Assembly: GCA_031292355.1 (NCBI GenBank)
Contig: JARLHI010000048.1
Location: forward strand, 496,001 to 560,000
Direction: 5' to 3'
Source: Candidatus Obscuribacterales bacterium
GTDB lineage: Bacteria > Cyanobacteriota > Vampirovibrionia > Obscuribacterales > Obscuribacteraceae
Length of the DNA stretch: 64,000 bases
Position 1 is the first letter of the stretch, and the number at the start of each line of letters is the position of its first letter. The notes beneath the pieces are model-generated. The model was not told where the DNA came from. It made no database searches and worked only from the letters and a program-made list of their open reading frames with translations. Shown one piece after another: positions 1 through 8,909 of the stretch. The translations under genes were made by a program, and so were the position numbers.

Positions 1-57
1 TGTGGATGATCGTTTCCCGGCGGGAATAGATAAAGCAGAACCTTGGAGGGATTTTTT

Positions 58-333
58 ATGGCCAGCTCTCGTAAAAGCGCAGGTACTGAAGCGCAAGCCG
101 TCGTGTCTATGCAAACAAGCCAACTTAAAGAAAAGCTCAACCAGGTGTTCAACGGCATTCACGCTCGTCAAACTGGCAGTCTTGCAATTGCGCGTGATGC
201 CGCTTTTGACAAGCTCTGGGATCTCAAAGAATCGGCAATCCTTGAAGGTCGCAACACAGTCGAGCTTCCCAAACAGTGGGTAGCTGAACTCGATCAGGCC
301 GTTAGTCAATGTACTAATCCGACAAAGCACTAA
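58..333 (+). CDS. small hypothetical protein (91 aa)
   Basis: Unrecognised soluble protein of 91 residues. I place the start at the ATG at 58 because a strong GGAGGG ribosome site lies at 45-50 with suitable spacing; a longer reading from a TTG at 43 would swallow that site. The protein is hydrophilic and probably mostly helical, with no signal peptide or membrane segment. It contains no motif I can name. A 14-base gap separates it from the next gene on the same strand, so the two may share a transcript. Function unknown. Confidence 0.65.
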   Translation: MASSRKSAGTEAQAVVSMQTSQLKEKLNQVFNGIHARQTGSLAIARDAAFDKLWDLKESAILEGRNTVELPKQWVAELDQAVSQCTNPTKH

Positions 334-347
334 ATCAAAAGTTCAAA

Positions 348-953
348 ATGAATTCAAAATCTCCCGTCGTCATCTGGCTCAGCGCAAGCTGCCTGGTGAG
401 CGGGAGTTTTTTTTCGTCAGCAATCGCACGAAACACAAACAAGCAACAGCTGATTCAACAAATGGCTCAGGCGCAAATTACAGCTCAAAAAGATAACGAG
501 AAATTGAAAACGATAATGCAAAGCACTCTTAACGCTTTCAAAAAATACTGCCGTAAAGTCGGTTCTATACCGCAAAGCCCTCGTCATATAGCCTATCTTG
601 AGCAAAGCCTAAGTGAGCTCGCTGGTATCAATCCATACAACGAGTTCCCTTATCGAATTGCGGCCGATGATCCATCTTTCGCGTCCGAGCATGACACTAC
701 TGGCGGTGACCGACGTAAGATTGTCGTACATTTAAAGTACGAAGCAAATTTGAGCGCAACGCAAATAAGCTACTGGCAAAAAAGCAGGCCGGAAAACTGG
801 ATTGAAATGCCTGGTTCCATCACGATTTTACATAACAATCGCGATGCCTGCTGTCTCTGGGGAGCCGGAGTGGATGGAAACCCTATCAAAGCAAGCGATA
901 GTGGAACAAATAACGAACCATACATTCTCGCCGACGATCGCGTCTTGCGATGA
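348..953 (+). CDS. secreted hypothetical protein
   Basis: A 201-residue protein of unknown function. Residues about 7-27 form a hydrophobic stretch ending in an Ala-rich site (SSAIA), consistent with a signal peptide or N-terminal anchor. The first part of the mature protein is Gln/Lys-rich and helical (roughly residues 30-70). The rest has mixed composition with two Cys side by side near residue 166, in a region reading RDACCLWG. Its stop overlaps the next start as ATGA, so it is probably translationally coupled to the DUF3142 gene. The layout (anchor, helix, mixed C-terminus) loosely recalls pseudopilin-like envelope proteins, but no prepilin cleavage motif is visible. Confidence 0.6.
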   Translation: MNSKSPVVIWLSASCLVSGSFFSSAIARNTNKQQLIQQMAQAQITAQKDNEKLKTIMQSTLNAFKKYCRKVGSIPQSPRHIAYLEQSLSELAGINPYNEFPYRIAADDPSFASEHDTTGGDRRKIVVHLKYEANLSATQISYWQKSRPENWIEMPGSITILHNNRDACCLWGAGVDGNPIKASDSGTNNEPYILADDRVLR

Positions 954-1867
954 TCGTACAGCTTCTAGACAACACGTCTATAACCGCTCATAATTTAGGG
1001 CCTAAAATATTCGCTCTGCTGAACGAAAGTATCGAAATGACCTATTTTCCAAATTCGCTTGGAGCGAGAATTTTTATCACTGCCGTTTCTATCGCTTTGC
1101 CAATCTTGGCAGTAAGCATAGGAGTAAGTATTAGTATTTGCCCGTCTAGATTTGCGCCTGTACAGTCCCAATTAGCGCTCTGGGCATGGGACACTCCTGA
1201 AGATTTGCTTTTTCTCAAAGACGAACAAACGTCAGTCTCGTACTATGCAGGCACCATTATTGTGCGAAACGGCACGGTCTTGTTTCGTCCACGAAATAAA
1301 GTTCTCAAAACTCCTGAGGGGTTATCCTTGTGTCCGGTTTTCCGCATTGAAAATCTATCCACCAGCCCGCCTTCCCATGACGCAGTCACTGAGATCAGCG
1401 AGCTCATCGCTGCTCACGTGGAGGAAAATGATAGCGTCAACAAACGCGTACAGATAGATTTTGACGCCACGACCAGCGATCGTCCATTTTACCTTCGCTT
1501 GTTAAGCGCATTACGTCAAAGGTTACCGATAAAGACTCACATCGCCATTACGGCTTTAGCGTCATGGGCTATGGGAGATCGGTGGCTGCCGCGCGGTTCG
1601 GCCGATGAGGCAATAGTCATGCTATTTAGCATGGGCAATACAAATGACATTCTCAAATCCATCGGCAGATGGAAACTGTCAGTGGGTGATGGCATCGAAA
1701 CATCAATCGGGATTTCAGTCAATGAACCGCTCACAAACGACATGCTCAGTCGTTTGAAGATCATTCAGACAGCTCAGACACTTTACCTTTTCAATTCGCA
1801 TCCATGGAAACGGGACCGTTATTTGGAAGCCAAGAAATTAATCAGTACTGCTCCTCAATCTCAATGA
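950..1867 (+). CDS. DUF3142-family membrane-anchored protein
   Basis: A 305-residue protein that I assign to DUF3142. The features that match are LALWAWDTPEDLLFL at about residue 75, the central VQIDFDAT segment at about 166, and ITALASWAMGDRWLP followed by DEAIVMLFSMG. Residues about 42-63 are hydrophobic and should anchor it in the inner membrane with the domain outside. The DFDA and DEA acidic positions resemble a TIM-barrel glycoside-hydrolase-like active site, but the biochemical role of the family is unknown to me. The start overlaps the previous stop (ATGA). An in-frame ATG at 1037 would shorten the N-terminus but keep the membrane segment. It is followed after 9 bases by a large secreted protein, its probable partner. 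Confidence 0.7.
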   Translation: MIVQLLDNTSITAHNLGPKIFALLNESIEMTYFPNSLGARIFITAVSIALPILAVSIGVSISICPSRFAPVQSQLALWAWDTPEDLLFLKDEQTSVSYYAGTIIVRNGTVLFRPRNKVLKTPEGLSLCPVFRIENLSTSPPSHDAVTEISELIAAHVEENDSVNKRVQIDFDATTSDRPFYLRLLSALRQRLPIKTHIAITALASWAMGDRWLPRGSADEAIVMLFSMGNTNDILKSIGRWKLSVGDGIETSIGISVNEPLTNDMLSRLKIIQTAQTLYLFNSHPWKRDRYLEAKKLISTAPQSQ

Positions 1868-1876
1868 AAACAACTC

Positions 1877-4315
1877 ATGAACAAGAAATATATTATCCCC
1901 ATTGCAATATCTCTAATACTTTTGAACAGCCTCGAGAATCTACAGGCGTTTGCATGCGCACCAGATTACGACCAGGCCGTTTTCGTTTCCTGGATACACC
2001 CTGACTTTCCTCTGAAGAACTACGCTGCAGGCGACCTTGGCATTATTCAAACAGGATGGGCTCGCTCTTATCTCTGCGTGGCATACAGATATTTGACTGG
2101 ACAGGGTCTCGTCAAAGAAGAACAATCTAGTATTGAACGCTTATGGGTAAAAAGACTGAGCGCTGAATTTCCAATTTTAGAATTTCTCGCAGGTGATGCG
2201 ATGAAGCGGTACATCGATTTAAGATGCAAGGTGCTGAAAATAAAATCGCCCCAGTCAACCAATTTATATTATGAGTTGATGCATTTCAGCAGAGATAATG
2301 ACATTGAGGCAGACAGCTTTGTGGAAGCCCTTGCAACGCTACAGGCTCGTATCAAGCACTATGGCGAGAACAGTAATGCTGTACTTGAGTGGATCAATGG
2401 TCAGGATTGCGTGTATGGCATAAATAAGGCAAAAAAAATGACAGTGCCTGAACCTCTAAATTCTGTATCAGATAAAACGTTGAGGGAAGACCGAGATTAT
2501 CAAAGAGCGGCGGCTAAATTTTATTTGAAAGATTACTTCAATGCTTGCGATATGTTCAAATCACTTGCGAGAAACAAACAATCTTCTCGCTTCCCAGTAG
2601 TGTCTTATATGGTGGCACGTTGCCGCGCCTATAGCAGTCTGTGTGCAGGTGCTCCGGAGAGTCGTTCTGAAGTAATTGCATCACTTGAGAAGCAAGCCGC
2701 TCTGGAAACTCATTTTGAGCGAAAGGAAGATCTAATCGATTTGATTGGCTGGTTGCGTACGAGTTCCCAGAACCAAGGAGAGGACTTCGACAATTTAGTC
2801 CAGTCGGTCACAAGTCGTACTACCTCACCACTTGCGGCTGCAAGTTTTGGTCATAACGTCTCCGACCTGACGTTTCTAATCACGCAAAGCATGATCGATC
2901 CCGCAGCAACCTCGCCTTATGACATAAAGGAACACTCTGATCTCAAAGTTGAAGAACATGACCTCACAGACTGGTTGGATACTATTTATGATGGTTATGA
3001 TCCATTTTCCCAAACACCCGAAGAACTAGCTGCTGCAGCTCGCCGGACTTCGGATCCAGGCGACGGTCAGTGGATAAAGCAAGAACAAGAGCGGCTGTCC
3101 AAACATCGGGCTCTTTTGGAACAACGCGCCAACCACGCACTTAGACAATGGAGAACACATCACTCGATTCAGTGGTTGGTAGCCGTGATGCTTTGTGGCG
3201 GCCTTCGATCTGCAGAAAGAGCAGATGCACTTTCTGCTGCCGAGCAGCTCCCCCCTGAATCACCTGCTTATTTAACAGCGTCCTTCTATGTTATAGATGC
3301 ACTTTCTGCCAGAGGCGAACTTGAAAAAGCCCGCAAAATACTGAAAAGTATCATGACGAGCAAGGAGCACATGCCTCTTTCGACCGCAAATCTATTCAAG
3401 AGCCAGCAGCTGTTTTTGAGCACCACCCCTGATGACTATTTATCAGCGGTCTGCATGCGCTTGATACCATCAGCAAACGCCGAGGTACTTCTTCCTTCAG
3501 ATTGGAAAAAGTACGAGTCACAGCCTGGGAGCATCCCAGTGTTGAGTGGCTGGGACGAGGATGTGGCCCGTGACCTTAACCGAAACTTGCCTTATTCACT
3601 CTGGCTGAAACTGGCACATCGAACTGACTTACCGGCAAATTTGCATGCGAGAGTAACTTGCGCCGTGTGGTTACGCTCAATTTTTCTTGGCAAAACCAAA
3701 GACACCGAGCAATTTTCGATTGCGCTCGCCAAAGCCTATCCAAATTTAGCGTTGACAATAGAGAAATTTAAAAACCTTCCACCAGGAAGGGAGAAGCAAT
3801 TCGCGCTCGCCTCACTGATTTTGGAAAATTATGGAATGTCCCCGTACGTCGACGCGGGGTTACCTAGATTCGCCAAGAAGATTGACGAGTTCAATTACTA
3901 CCAGAAAAATTTCTGGCTACCGCTTCCATCAAAAGACTCGTCAGATGATGATCAAAATCCGTGGAAATCAACTGTGAAAGGGGCAAACAGTCCAAACGCA
4001 GAATTGATGACGGCTTATTATAAGCCAGGCATCACAAGACTTCTGACTGCAGATCAGAGAAAAGAAGCTGAAAGAGAACGACAACAAATTGAAAAGTGTC
4101 ACCCCTCTGCTTTTCTTGGACGAGCAGTACTCGACGAAGTCAGTGCAAATACTTCTGCACCGGAGCTGCCTGAGCTGTTGTACAAAATAGTAAAGCTCCC
4201 CCTATGGAGCGGTAGCTCCGAAACTGGTTCAAGATATTCAAAAGCAGCGTTGCTTGCTCTCAAAGCGCATTATCCACAGAACAAATGGGCTAAGAAAGTT
4301 CGATATTCTTATTGA
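1877..4315 (+). CDS. large secreted hypothetical protein, DUF3142 neighbour
   Basis: An 812-residue protein of unknown function. The N-terminus (about residues 4-25) is a typical signal peptide ending near LQAFA. The mature start contains a Cys and the phrase FVSWIHPDFPLKNYAAGDLG. The body is rich in amphipathic helices with Ala and Leu at spacings typical of TPR or Sel1-type solenoids, for example around residues 205-300 and 430-520, though the repeats are degenerate. It lies only 9 bases after the DUF3142 gene, so the two are almost certainly co-transcribed. The likely role is a periplasmic scaffold or carbohydrate-related partner of the DUF3142 protein. That is inference from context. Confidence 0.6.
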   Translation: MNKKYIIPIAISLILLNSLENLQAFACAPDYDQAVFVSWIHPDFPLKNYAAGDLGIIQTGWARSYLCVAYRYLTGQGLVKEEQSSIERLWVKRLSAEFPILEFLAGDAMKRYIDLRCKVLKIKSPQSTNLYYELMHFSRDNDIEADSFVEALATLQARIKHYGENSNAVLEWINGQDCVYGINKAKKMTVPEPLNSVSDKTLREDRDYQRAAAKFYLKDYFNACDMFKSLARNKQSSRFPVVSYMVARCRAYSSLCAGAPESRSEVIASLEKQAALETHFERKEDLIDLIGWLRTSSQNQGEDFDNLVQSVTSRTTSPLAAASFGHNVSDLTFLITQSMIDPAATSPYDIKEHSDLKVEEHDLTDWLDTIYDGYDPFSQTPEELAAAARRTSDPGDGQWIKQEQERLSKHRALLEQRANHALRQWRTHHSIQWLVAVMLCGGLRSAERADALSAAEQLPPESPAYLTASFYVIDALSARGELEKARKILKSIMTSKEHMPLSTANLFKSQQLFLSTTPDDYLSAVCMRLIPSANAEVLLPSDWKKYESQPGSIPVLSGWDEDVARDLNRNLPYSLWLKLAHRTDLPANLHARVTCAVWLRSIFLGKTKDTEQFSIALAKAYPNLALTIEKFKNLPPGREKQFALASLILENYGMSPYVDAGLPRFAKKIDEFNYYQKNFWLPLPSKDSSDDDQNPWKSTVKGANSPNAELMTAYYKPGITRLLTADQRKEAERERQQIEKCHPSAFLGRAVLDEVSANTSAPELPELLYKIVKLPLWSGSSETGSRYSKAALLALKAHYPQNKWAKKVRYSY

Positions 4316-4410
4316 AGATAATGGCTAAGAGTCATGCAAAAGAGTGTTTTACAAAACCGTAAAGCGGGCACGATCTGACTTGGACTGACATTTTGTAAAC
4401 GAGAAAAACG

Positions 4411-5502
4411 ATGGCAGACGTAGAGAAAGCTTCGGAAAGACCAAAAGAGAAAAGCGAAAAAGAGGGAGACCCTCACCTTTCGTTAGTCGGAATCGTCGGT
4501 GATCTGCCTGGAAGCGTTTCACAGGCGAACTCTCCAGCTGCGCTTGCTGCCGGCAAAACCTCAGAGCAAACTGTCGGCACGGGCGCCGACAAACGCACAT
4601 TTGATGTGCATGTGCCAAAAGATTGGGACGGCAAGTCATCCCTACCCGTTATGTACTATTTCAATGGCATGCGCCCCGACGGCAAGCACGAACCAGAAAG
4701 CTTTACCGGCTTAAGTGATCGAGCCGACAAAATGGGATTTGCAGTCGTTTATATGCATGGCTCAAACCCAGATAATCAAACATTCAACAACGGACAAAAG
4801 TATTTTGCTAACGACACAGACGAAAATGCCTATCTAAACGCGGTTCATGATTCACTGGCTAAACAAATCCCGCTTGATGAAAATAGACAGGGCTTAGCCG
4901 GATTTTCACAAGGTGGCAGCGAAATCTACAATCTAGCAGCGACTAATAAATGGGTTGCCTCAGTACAATCGGTAGAAGGTTATATGACCGGCTACGAACA
5001 ACCACTGAATCATCCTGTTTCGGAGCAAAACATACACGCTCTGCATGATCCAATCATCCCTGAAAATGGCACGGAACAAGTGTGCGCGCAAGCAGACCGC
5101 GAGCTTCAGAATCTGCTGGATTCAATGCGTTTTGGAGGAGAAGGTTACTTCGACCCCAAAATGATGTTGCACTCCGAAACGTGTGAGATTGAGAAAAAGG
5201 GAAATTACATCGAGCCGCAGCGATACATTGTCGACGCCTATAAAAAGGCAGATGGTATCAATGGCGATGGACAGACCACAAAAACGCCGGATACATCAAT
5301 TTATGATTTCCGCAATCCAGCAACTGGTGCCGAAGTTCGTCAAATCACAATGCAAGTCGGCACGCACGGCTGGGCTGGCAGTAGCGATCACTCTGGCGAC
5401 ATAATGATCATTGGTCAACCAAACGAAAAAGTATCCGCAAGCGACGAGATGGCCAAATTTTTGCTTGAGCATCCATTAGTCAAAGAGCAAAAGCCTGATT
5501 GA
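4411..5502 (+). CDS. alpha/beta hydrolase, PHB-depolymerase/feruloyl-esterase type
   Basis: A 363-residue serine esterase of the alpha/beta-hydrolase fold. The nucleophile elbow GFSQG places the catalytic Ser at residue 166. Upstream lie the core strand LPVMYYFNG and the phrase FAVVYMHGSN typical of the LpqC/PHB-depolymerase group. A His after TMQVGTHGWAG near residue 318 could complete the triad. No signal peptide is visible; the first 45 residues are charged and probably disordered, so secretion by the general pathway is unlikely. The substrate (short-chain polyester or an acyl ester) cannot be told from sequence. It is convergent with a second esterase of the same broad class 32 bases downstream. 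Confidence 0.75.
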   Translation: MADVEKASERPKEKSEKEGDPHLSLVGIVGDLPGSVSQANSPAALAAGKTSEQTVGTGADKRTFDVHVPKDWDGKSSLPVMYYFNGMRPDGKHEPESFTGLSDRADKMGFAVVYMHGSNPDNQTFNNGQKYFANDTDENAYLNAVHDSLAKQIPLDENRQGLAGFSQGGSEIYNLAATNKWVASVQSVEGYMTGYEQPLNHPVSEQNIHALHDPIIPENGTEQVCAQADRELQNLLDSMRFGGEGYFDPKMMLHSETCEIEKKGNYIEPQRYIVDAYKKADGINGDGQTTKTPDTSIYDFRNPATGAEVRQITMQVGTHGWAGSSDHSGDIMIIGQPNEKVSASDEMAKFLLEHPLVKEQKPD

Positions 5503-5534
5503 CCCATAGTCGACTGCACAAACTTCGTTCGCGG

Positions 5535-6773
5535 CTAGCTGACTTTTTCCAGTGTTCTTGAGACATCCAGGGCACCACTAGGCAATCTGTGTCTCAAAAG
5601 CTTAGAGAGAACAACATCGATGGCTTCGAAGTTCGGATTTTTGGCTCCAATTATCGGCCATCCGCCCGTACCACGCACTCCATCAATTGCATGCTGACCA
5701 TTTTTAACTACGAACTCGTGTACTGCAGGGCTTTCTGCGTTTCCAGCATATTGTGTAAGTTTAAAGATCTTCGAATCCATAACCAGTGGTTCTTCTTCAT
5801 GTCCATTTGCTTTAGCCATGTCGATTGCTTGCTTGAGCGGTTGAGAATCAGCGATTTTTGGATAACCAATCGCCGTCATAAATCCACGACCACCCTTCAT
5901 CGGCAGCATATGATCGTTTTCGCCAAGCACAGCCACAAAAGCAGCGCGATTGCCTTCAACTGCAGCAGCTTCAGTGCCTAGCACGGTGCCATGGATAGAG
6001 CCGATTCCAGCGAAATAGCCTGGCAAGCTGTTGTGAGTGTGAATTGCAAATTCAGCACCAGAAGAAAAACCAACAAGGTGTTGAGCTTGCGAATCGACAT
6101 TGATGCTTGGATTTGCCTTCAGAGTATCGACGATTGAACGTAGGTAATTGACGTCATCATAACCCGGACGTGTCGCCGTCAAGCCGGCTCCGGGCGAGTT
6201 CCAGTCATGCAGTGTGGCTTTGCCAAAAGTGAATGGTAAAACTTTTTCTCTAGCTACTGGATAAGCAATAATTGCTCCAACGCCATCTTTGTTTGCCATT
6301 TCCTGAGCCAGTGAATTAAGTCCAGTTTCAGCTTCCATGAGACCGCGAGCAGCGCCACCGCCGGTAACACCGTGCAGAGCTAAAACGAGAGGGGTAGGTT
6401 TTTCGGGATTGAGACGCTCAGGAACAAATACATCGAAGGGGCGGCGCTCACCATCAGATTCAACGAAGACTCTATTCAATCCTTGCTTGAGTGGCGATGA
6501 TGCGGCAACATCAGGAATTGCTGCTATTCCGACTGTTTCTTTTTCGACTTTTGCTACAGTAGATCCCATACCAACTTTAGATGCAACGGCAACAGCTGCA
6601 ACGGCTGCGACTGATTCCACTCCAGCGACGATTTTTTCTGTCGTGGTGGACTTGCCAGAGGTAACGTGTTGCCAAGTTTGGCGACTATCCATAATAGAGT
6701 GGATCAAACTTGGTTCGACCGGCTCTGAGTGCGCTGATTTCGTTGACTCAAACGGATTGTCGATATCAGCCAT
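5535..6773 (-). CDS. alpha/beta hydrolase, PHB-depolymerase type
   Basis: A 412-residue serine esterase. The oxyanion region LALHGVTGGG lies near residue 131 and the nucleophile elbow GFSSG places the catalytic Ser at 237. A His in VVKNGQHAIDG near residue 365 is the likely third triad member. The first 95 residues are Ala/Val/Thr-rich and include an apolar stretch at about 49-68 (GVESVAAVAAVAVASKVG) that could be a weak membrane or surface-binding segment, but it is not a normal signal peptide. An AAGGA-like site precedes the ATG at 6773. It converges with the other esterase, so the two form a tail-to-tail pair of related enzymes. Confidence 0.75.
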   Translation of the reverse strand: MADIDNPFESTKSAHSEPVEPSLIHSIMDSRQTWQHVTSGKSTTTEKIVAGVESVAAVAAVAVASKVGMGSTVAKVEKETVGIAAIPDVAASSPLKQGLNRVFVESDGERRPFDVFVPERLNPEKPTPLVLALHGVTGGGAARGLMEAETGLNSLAQEMANKDGVGAIIAYPVAREKVLPFTFGKATLHDWNSPGAGLTATRPGYDDVNYLRSIVDTLKANPSINVDSQAQHLVGFSSGAEFAIHTHNSLPGYFAGIGSIHGTVLGTEAAAVEGNRAAFVAVLGENDHMLPMKGGRGFMTAIGYPKIADSQPLKQAIDMAKANGHEEEPLVMDSKIFKLTQYAGNAESPAVHEFVVKNGQHAIDGVRGTGGWPIIGAKNPNFEAIDVVLSKLLRHRLPSGALDVSRTLEKVS

Positions 6774-6828
6774 GACTCATTCCTTAGTAGGTTAAGGAAC
6801 AAGATAGATGCAAAGAGTCAATGGATCC

Positions 6829-6846
6829 ATGGGGGAAATCCCCCAT
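6829..6846. promoter_or_regulatory. GC-rich perfect hairpin upstream of the esterase
   Basis: The sequence ATGGGGG-AAAT-CCCCCAT is a perfect 7-bp inverted repeat in the gap between the OsmC gene and the esterase at 5535-6773. Neither side carries a T-run, so it does not look like a standard terminator. It sits 56 bases upstream of the esterase start and could be an operator, or an RNA hairpin in that gene's leader. Role inferred only from position. Confidence 0.4.
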
Positions 6847-6924
6847 TACATTAAATAGCCAGGCAGTAGGAAAAACCACCGGGCTTATAAATTTAGATTT
6901 GTCGACTGGTCTAAAGCTTAGCGC

Positions 6925-7347
6925 CTATGTCGCTACAGCTTGCAGCCACTTAAATTCAATAGCCACTTCCACATCGGGATGAAGGCTCTTGTGCACAGGG
7001 CAGGTCATAGCAGTGTTATACAGCTTTTGTTGTTGCACAGCGGTAGTTGGCGTAGGCACAGTAAATTCGACTGTTAATTTGCCAATCCGTCTGACGGGTT
7101 GAGTAGCCATCTCTTTGACGACGCGAACAGTTGTGCCGGTCAAATCAAGGTTTTCACGTTCGGCAGCAATGCCCATGACGGTGAGCATGCATGTGCCAAG
7201 GGCTGTTGCGACCAGGTCGGTAGGTGAAAAAGAAGCACCCTGTCCATGATTATCGACTGGCGCATCCGTGAGCAACACAGCGCCGGATGGTCCGTGTGTC
7301 GACTTACAACGCAGCTTGCCTTCGTATACGACGTTTATTTCTACCAT
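6925..7347 (-). CDS. OsmC/Ohr-family thiol peroxidase
   Basis: A 140-residue OsmC-superfamily protein, which reduces organic hydroperoxides using two Cys. The peroxidatic Cys lies in ALGTCMLTVMGIAAE and the resolving Cys in MTCPVHKSL near the C-terminus, as in the YhfA/OsmC-like group rather than classical Ohr. I start at the ATG at 7347 (MVEINVVYEG), which has an AGAGGAAG ribosome site. A longer reading would add 27 residues with no family match. The gene is divergent from the TPR paralogue at 7519. It fits the other oxidative-stress genes in the window. Confidence 0.85.
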   Translation of the reverse strand: MVEINVVYEGKLRCKSTHGPSGAVLLTDAPVDNHGQGASFSPTDLVATALGTCMLTVMGIAAERENLDLTGTTVRVVKEMATQPVRRIGKLTVEFTVPTPTTAVQQQKLYNTAMTCPVHKSLHPDVEVAIEFKWLQAVAT

Positions 7348-7518
7348 TGCTTCTTCCTCTGCATGTGCAGTTATATTATATCGCCTGAAACTGGCGGGCT
7401 CGCGATTGAAGGCAAGTTTAAGAATCACGGCGTCAAAACAAAGTCGCCTCTTCTTTCAACCAGGCATTACAATTGATTCAAGAAGCGCCGCACGCACACA
7501 GCCAGGCAAAACAAGAAC

Positions 7519-8868
7519 ATGGTCAAAGTCTCTCGAAAAGTCGGCATTGTAATCGCATTAAGTGGTCTGCTTTTTTTTGGCGGTCTGGCCTATGGTATTA
7601 GCAAGATCAAATTTGAATCGATCAAATCGGATATTAAAGACACATTCACGCCGTTAGAGGAATTTAGCAGCGTTATGCTGAACGAAGACCTGGTAACCGA
7701 ATTTGCCAACTATGAGTACCAGTTTCTGCTAGCTCTCGCTTACTCGAAAAATAATGAATACGAAAAAGCAATTTCCGCTTATGAAAAAGCAATTTCAAGC
7801 GCTAAAAAGAGCGTAGGTGAAAAATCTTTCTTCACTTTTGGCGCTTACGACCAACGCGCAATGCTGGAATATGAAAATAAACATGATATCGAATCGCGTG
7901 AAGATTTTAGAGCCGCATTGAAGGCTTTGCCAAATAAGGAAGAATATCTGTTCTCTCGATGGAACACTGAGGAATGGCTCATTCAGACCCATGCCATTGC
8001 TATCGACAGTAAAAGCGTTTCCCTTTTTCGAGAACATTTAGTATCGACTGAAAAACTAATATCTCAATCTGTTATTAAACATGAACAGCTACCTTACTCG
8101 CTGTGGTATCTGGGTACTGCATTAGACGATGGTGGACGTTACAAAGAAGCCGACCCTTTCTGGGATAAAACGATCAACGAAGCGCGCTTAGAGAAATTTC
8201 CAAACAAAAAGTTCGAGCCTTGGCTGATGGATTTAGCAAAACACGAAATCAACACTGGTTATTACTCTAAAGCTGAGAAAACTCTTTCGGAAGTTTTACA
8301 AATTGCCGCTCAGGAGCATAATGACCATTTTGCCGCTAACGCTTGGGAGGCAAAAGGCGATTTGCAGCTTCGTCAAAACGATCTTGCCAAAGCAGAAGAT
8401 GCGCTGCAAGTGAATTTAGCTCTTAGAAAAAAACTCAAAGACTCCGCAGCGCTCCGCTATGCGTACACGTGCCTAGAAGAAGTTGCACGCCGGCGCAACG
8501 ATCTAACAAAAAGAGAAGAATACGAAAAAAACATAGCGGAGATAACTGAAGACCCCAAAGAGAAAGCTCGGTGCTTTTTACGTTTAGCGTTTATAGCGGC
8601 TCAAAACAACGGGAACAGGCGAGTAAGAAAATATATAGAGCAAAGACAATCCTTGATTTCAAGAGACAAACCGGTCTGCCCGTTTATTTACGAACAAGAT
8701 ATGAAGAACTTGCTCGTCCTTTACCCTCGACTGAAGCAGCTCGGTAAAGGTAAATCGCCTTCCGACGGTTTCAATGAACTCAAATTGGAACATTTTGATC
8801 TTCATCGCGACGGCTATCATCTAAACTCCAAACAAGCTAGCCAACTTGTTAGTGTCATAAGCTCCTGA
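7519..8868 (+). CDS. membrane-anchored TPR protein, first of three tandem paralogues
   Basis: A 449-residue protein that starts with a short basic segment (MVKVSRK) and a single hydrophobic helix at about residues 9-28, so it is probably anchored in the membrane with the bulk of the protein on one side. The rest is tetratricopeptide-like: clear helix pairs around residues 75-130, 190-230 and 265-320, including EYEKAISAYEKAI. The C-terminus ends in a conserved block, DGYHLNSKQ, shared with the two genes that follow. It is the first gene of an apparent operon of paralogues. It probably mediates protein-protein contacts; partner unknown. Confidence 0.75.
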   Translation: MVKVSRKVGIVIALSGLLFFGGLAYGISKIKFESIKSDIKDTFTPLEEFSSVMLNEDLVTEFANYEYQFLLALAYSKNNEYEKAISAYEKAISSAKKSVGEKSFFTFGAYDQRAMLEYENKHDIESREDFRAALKALPNKEEYLFSRWNTEEWLIQTHAIAIDSKSVSLFREHLVSTEKLISQSVIKHEQLPYSLWYLGTALDDGGRYKEADPFWDKTINEARLEKFPNKKFEPWLMDLAKHEINTGYYSKAEKTLSEVLQIAAQEHNDHFAANAWEAKGDLQLRQNDLAKAEDALQVNLALRKKLKDSAALRYAYTCLEEVARRRNDLTKREEYEKNIAEITEDPKEKARCFLRLAFIAAQNNGNRRVRKYIEQRQSLISRDKPVCPFIYEQDMKNLLVLYPRLKQLGKGKSPSDGFNELKLEHFDLHRDGYHLNSKQASQLVSVISS

Positions 8869-8909
8869 AATCGATTTCAGTCCAGTTATGGAAAAAGGTG
8901 ACGCCTTCA

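Noticed and set aside
2..283. 93-codon frame overlapping the first small gene
   Set aside because: The other frame has a strong GGAGGG ribosome site and better composition.
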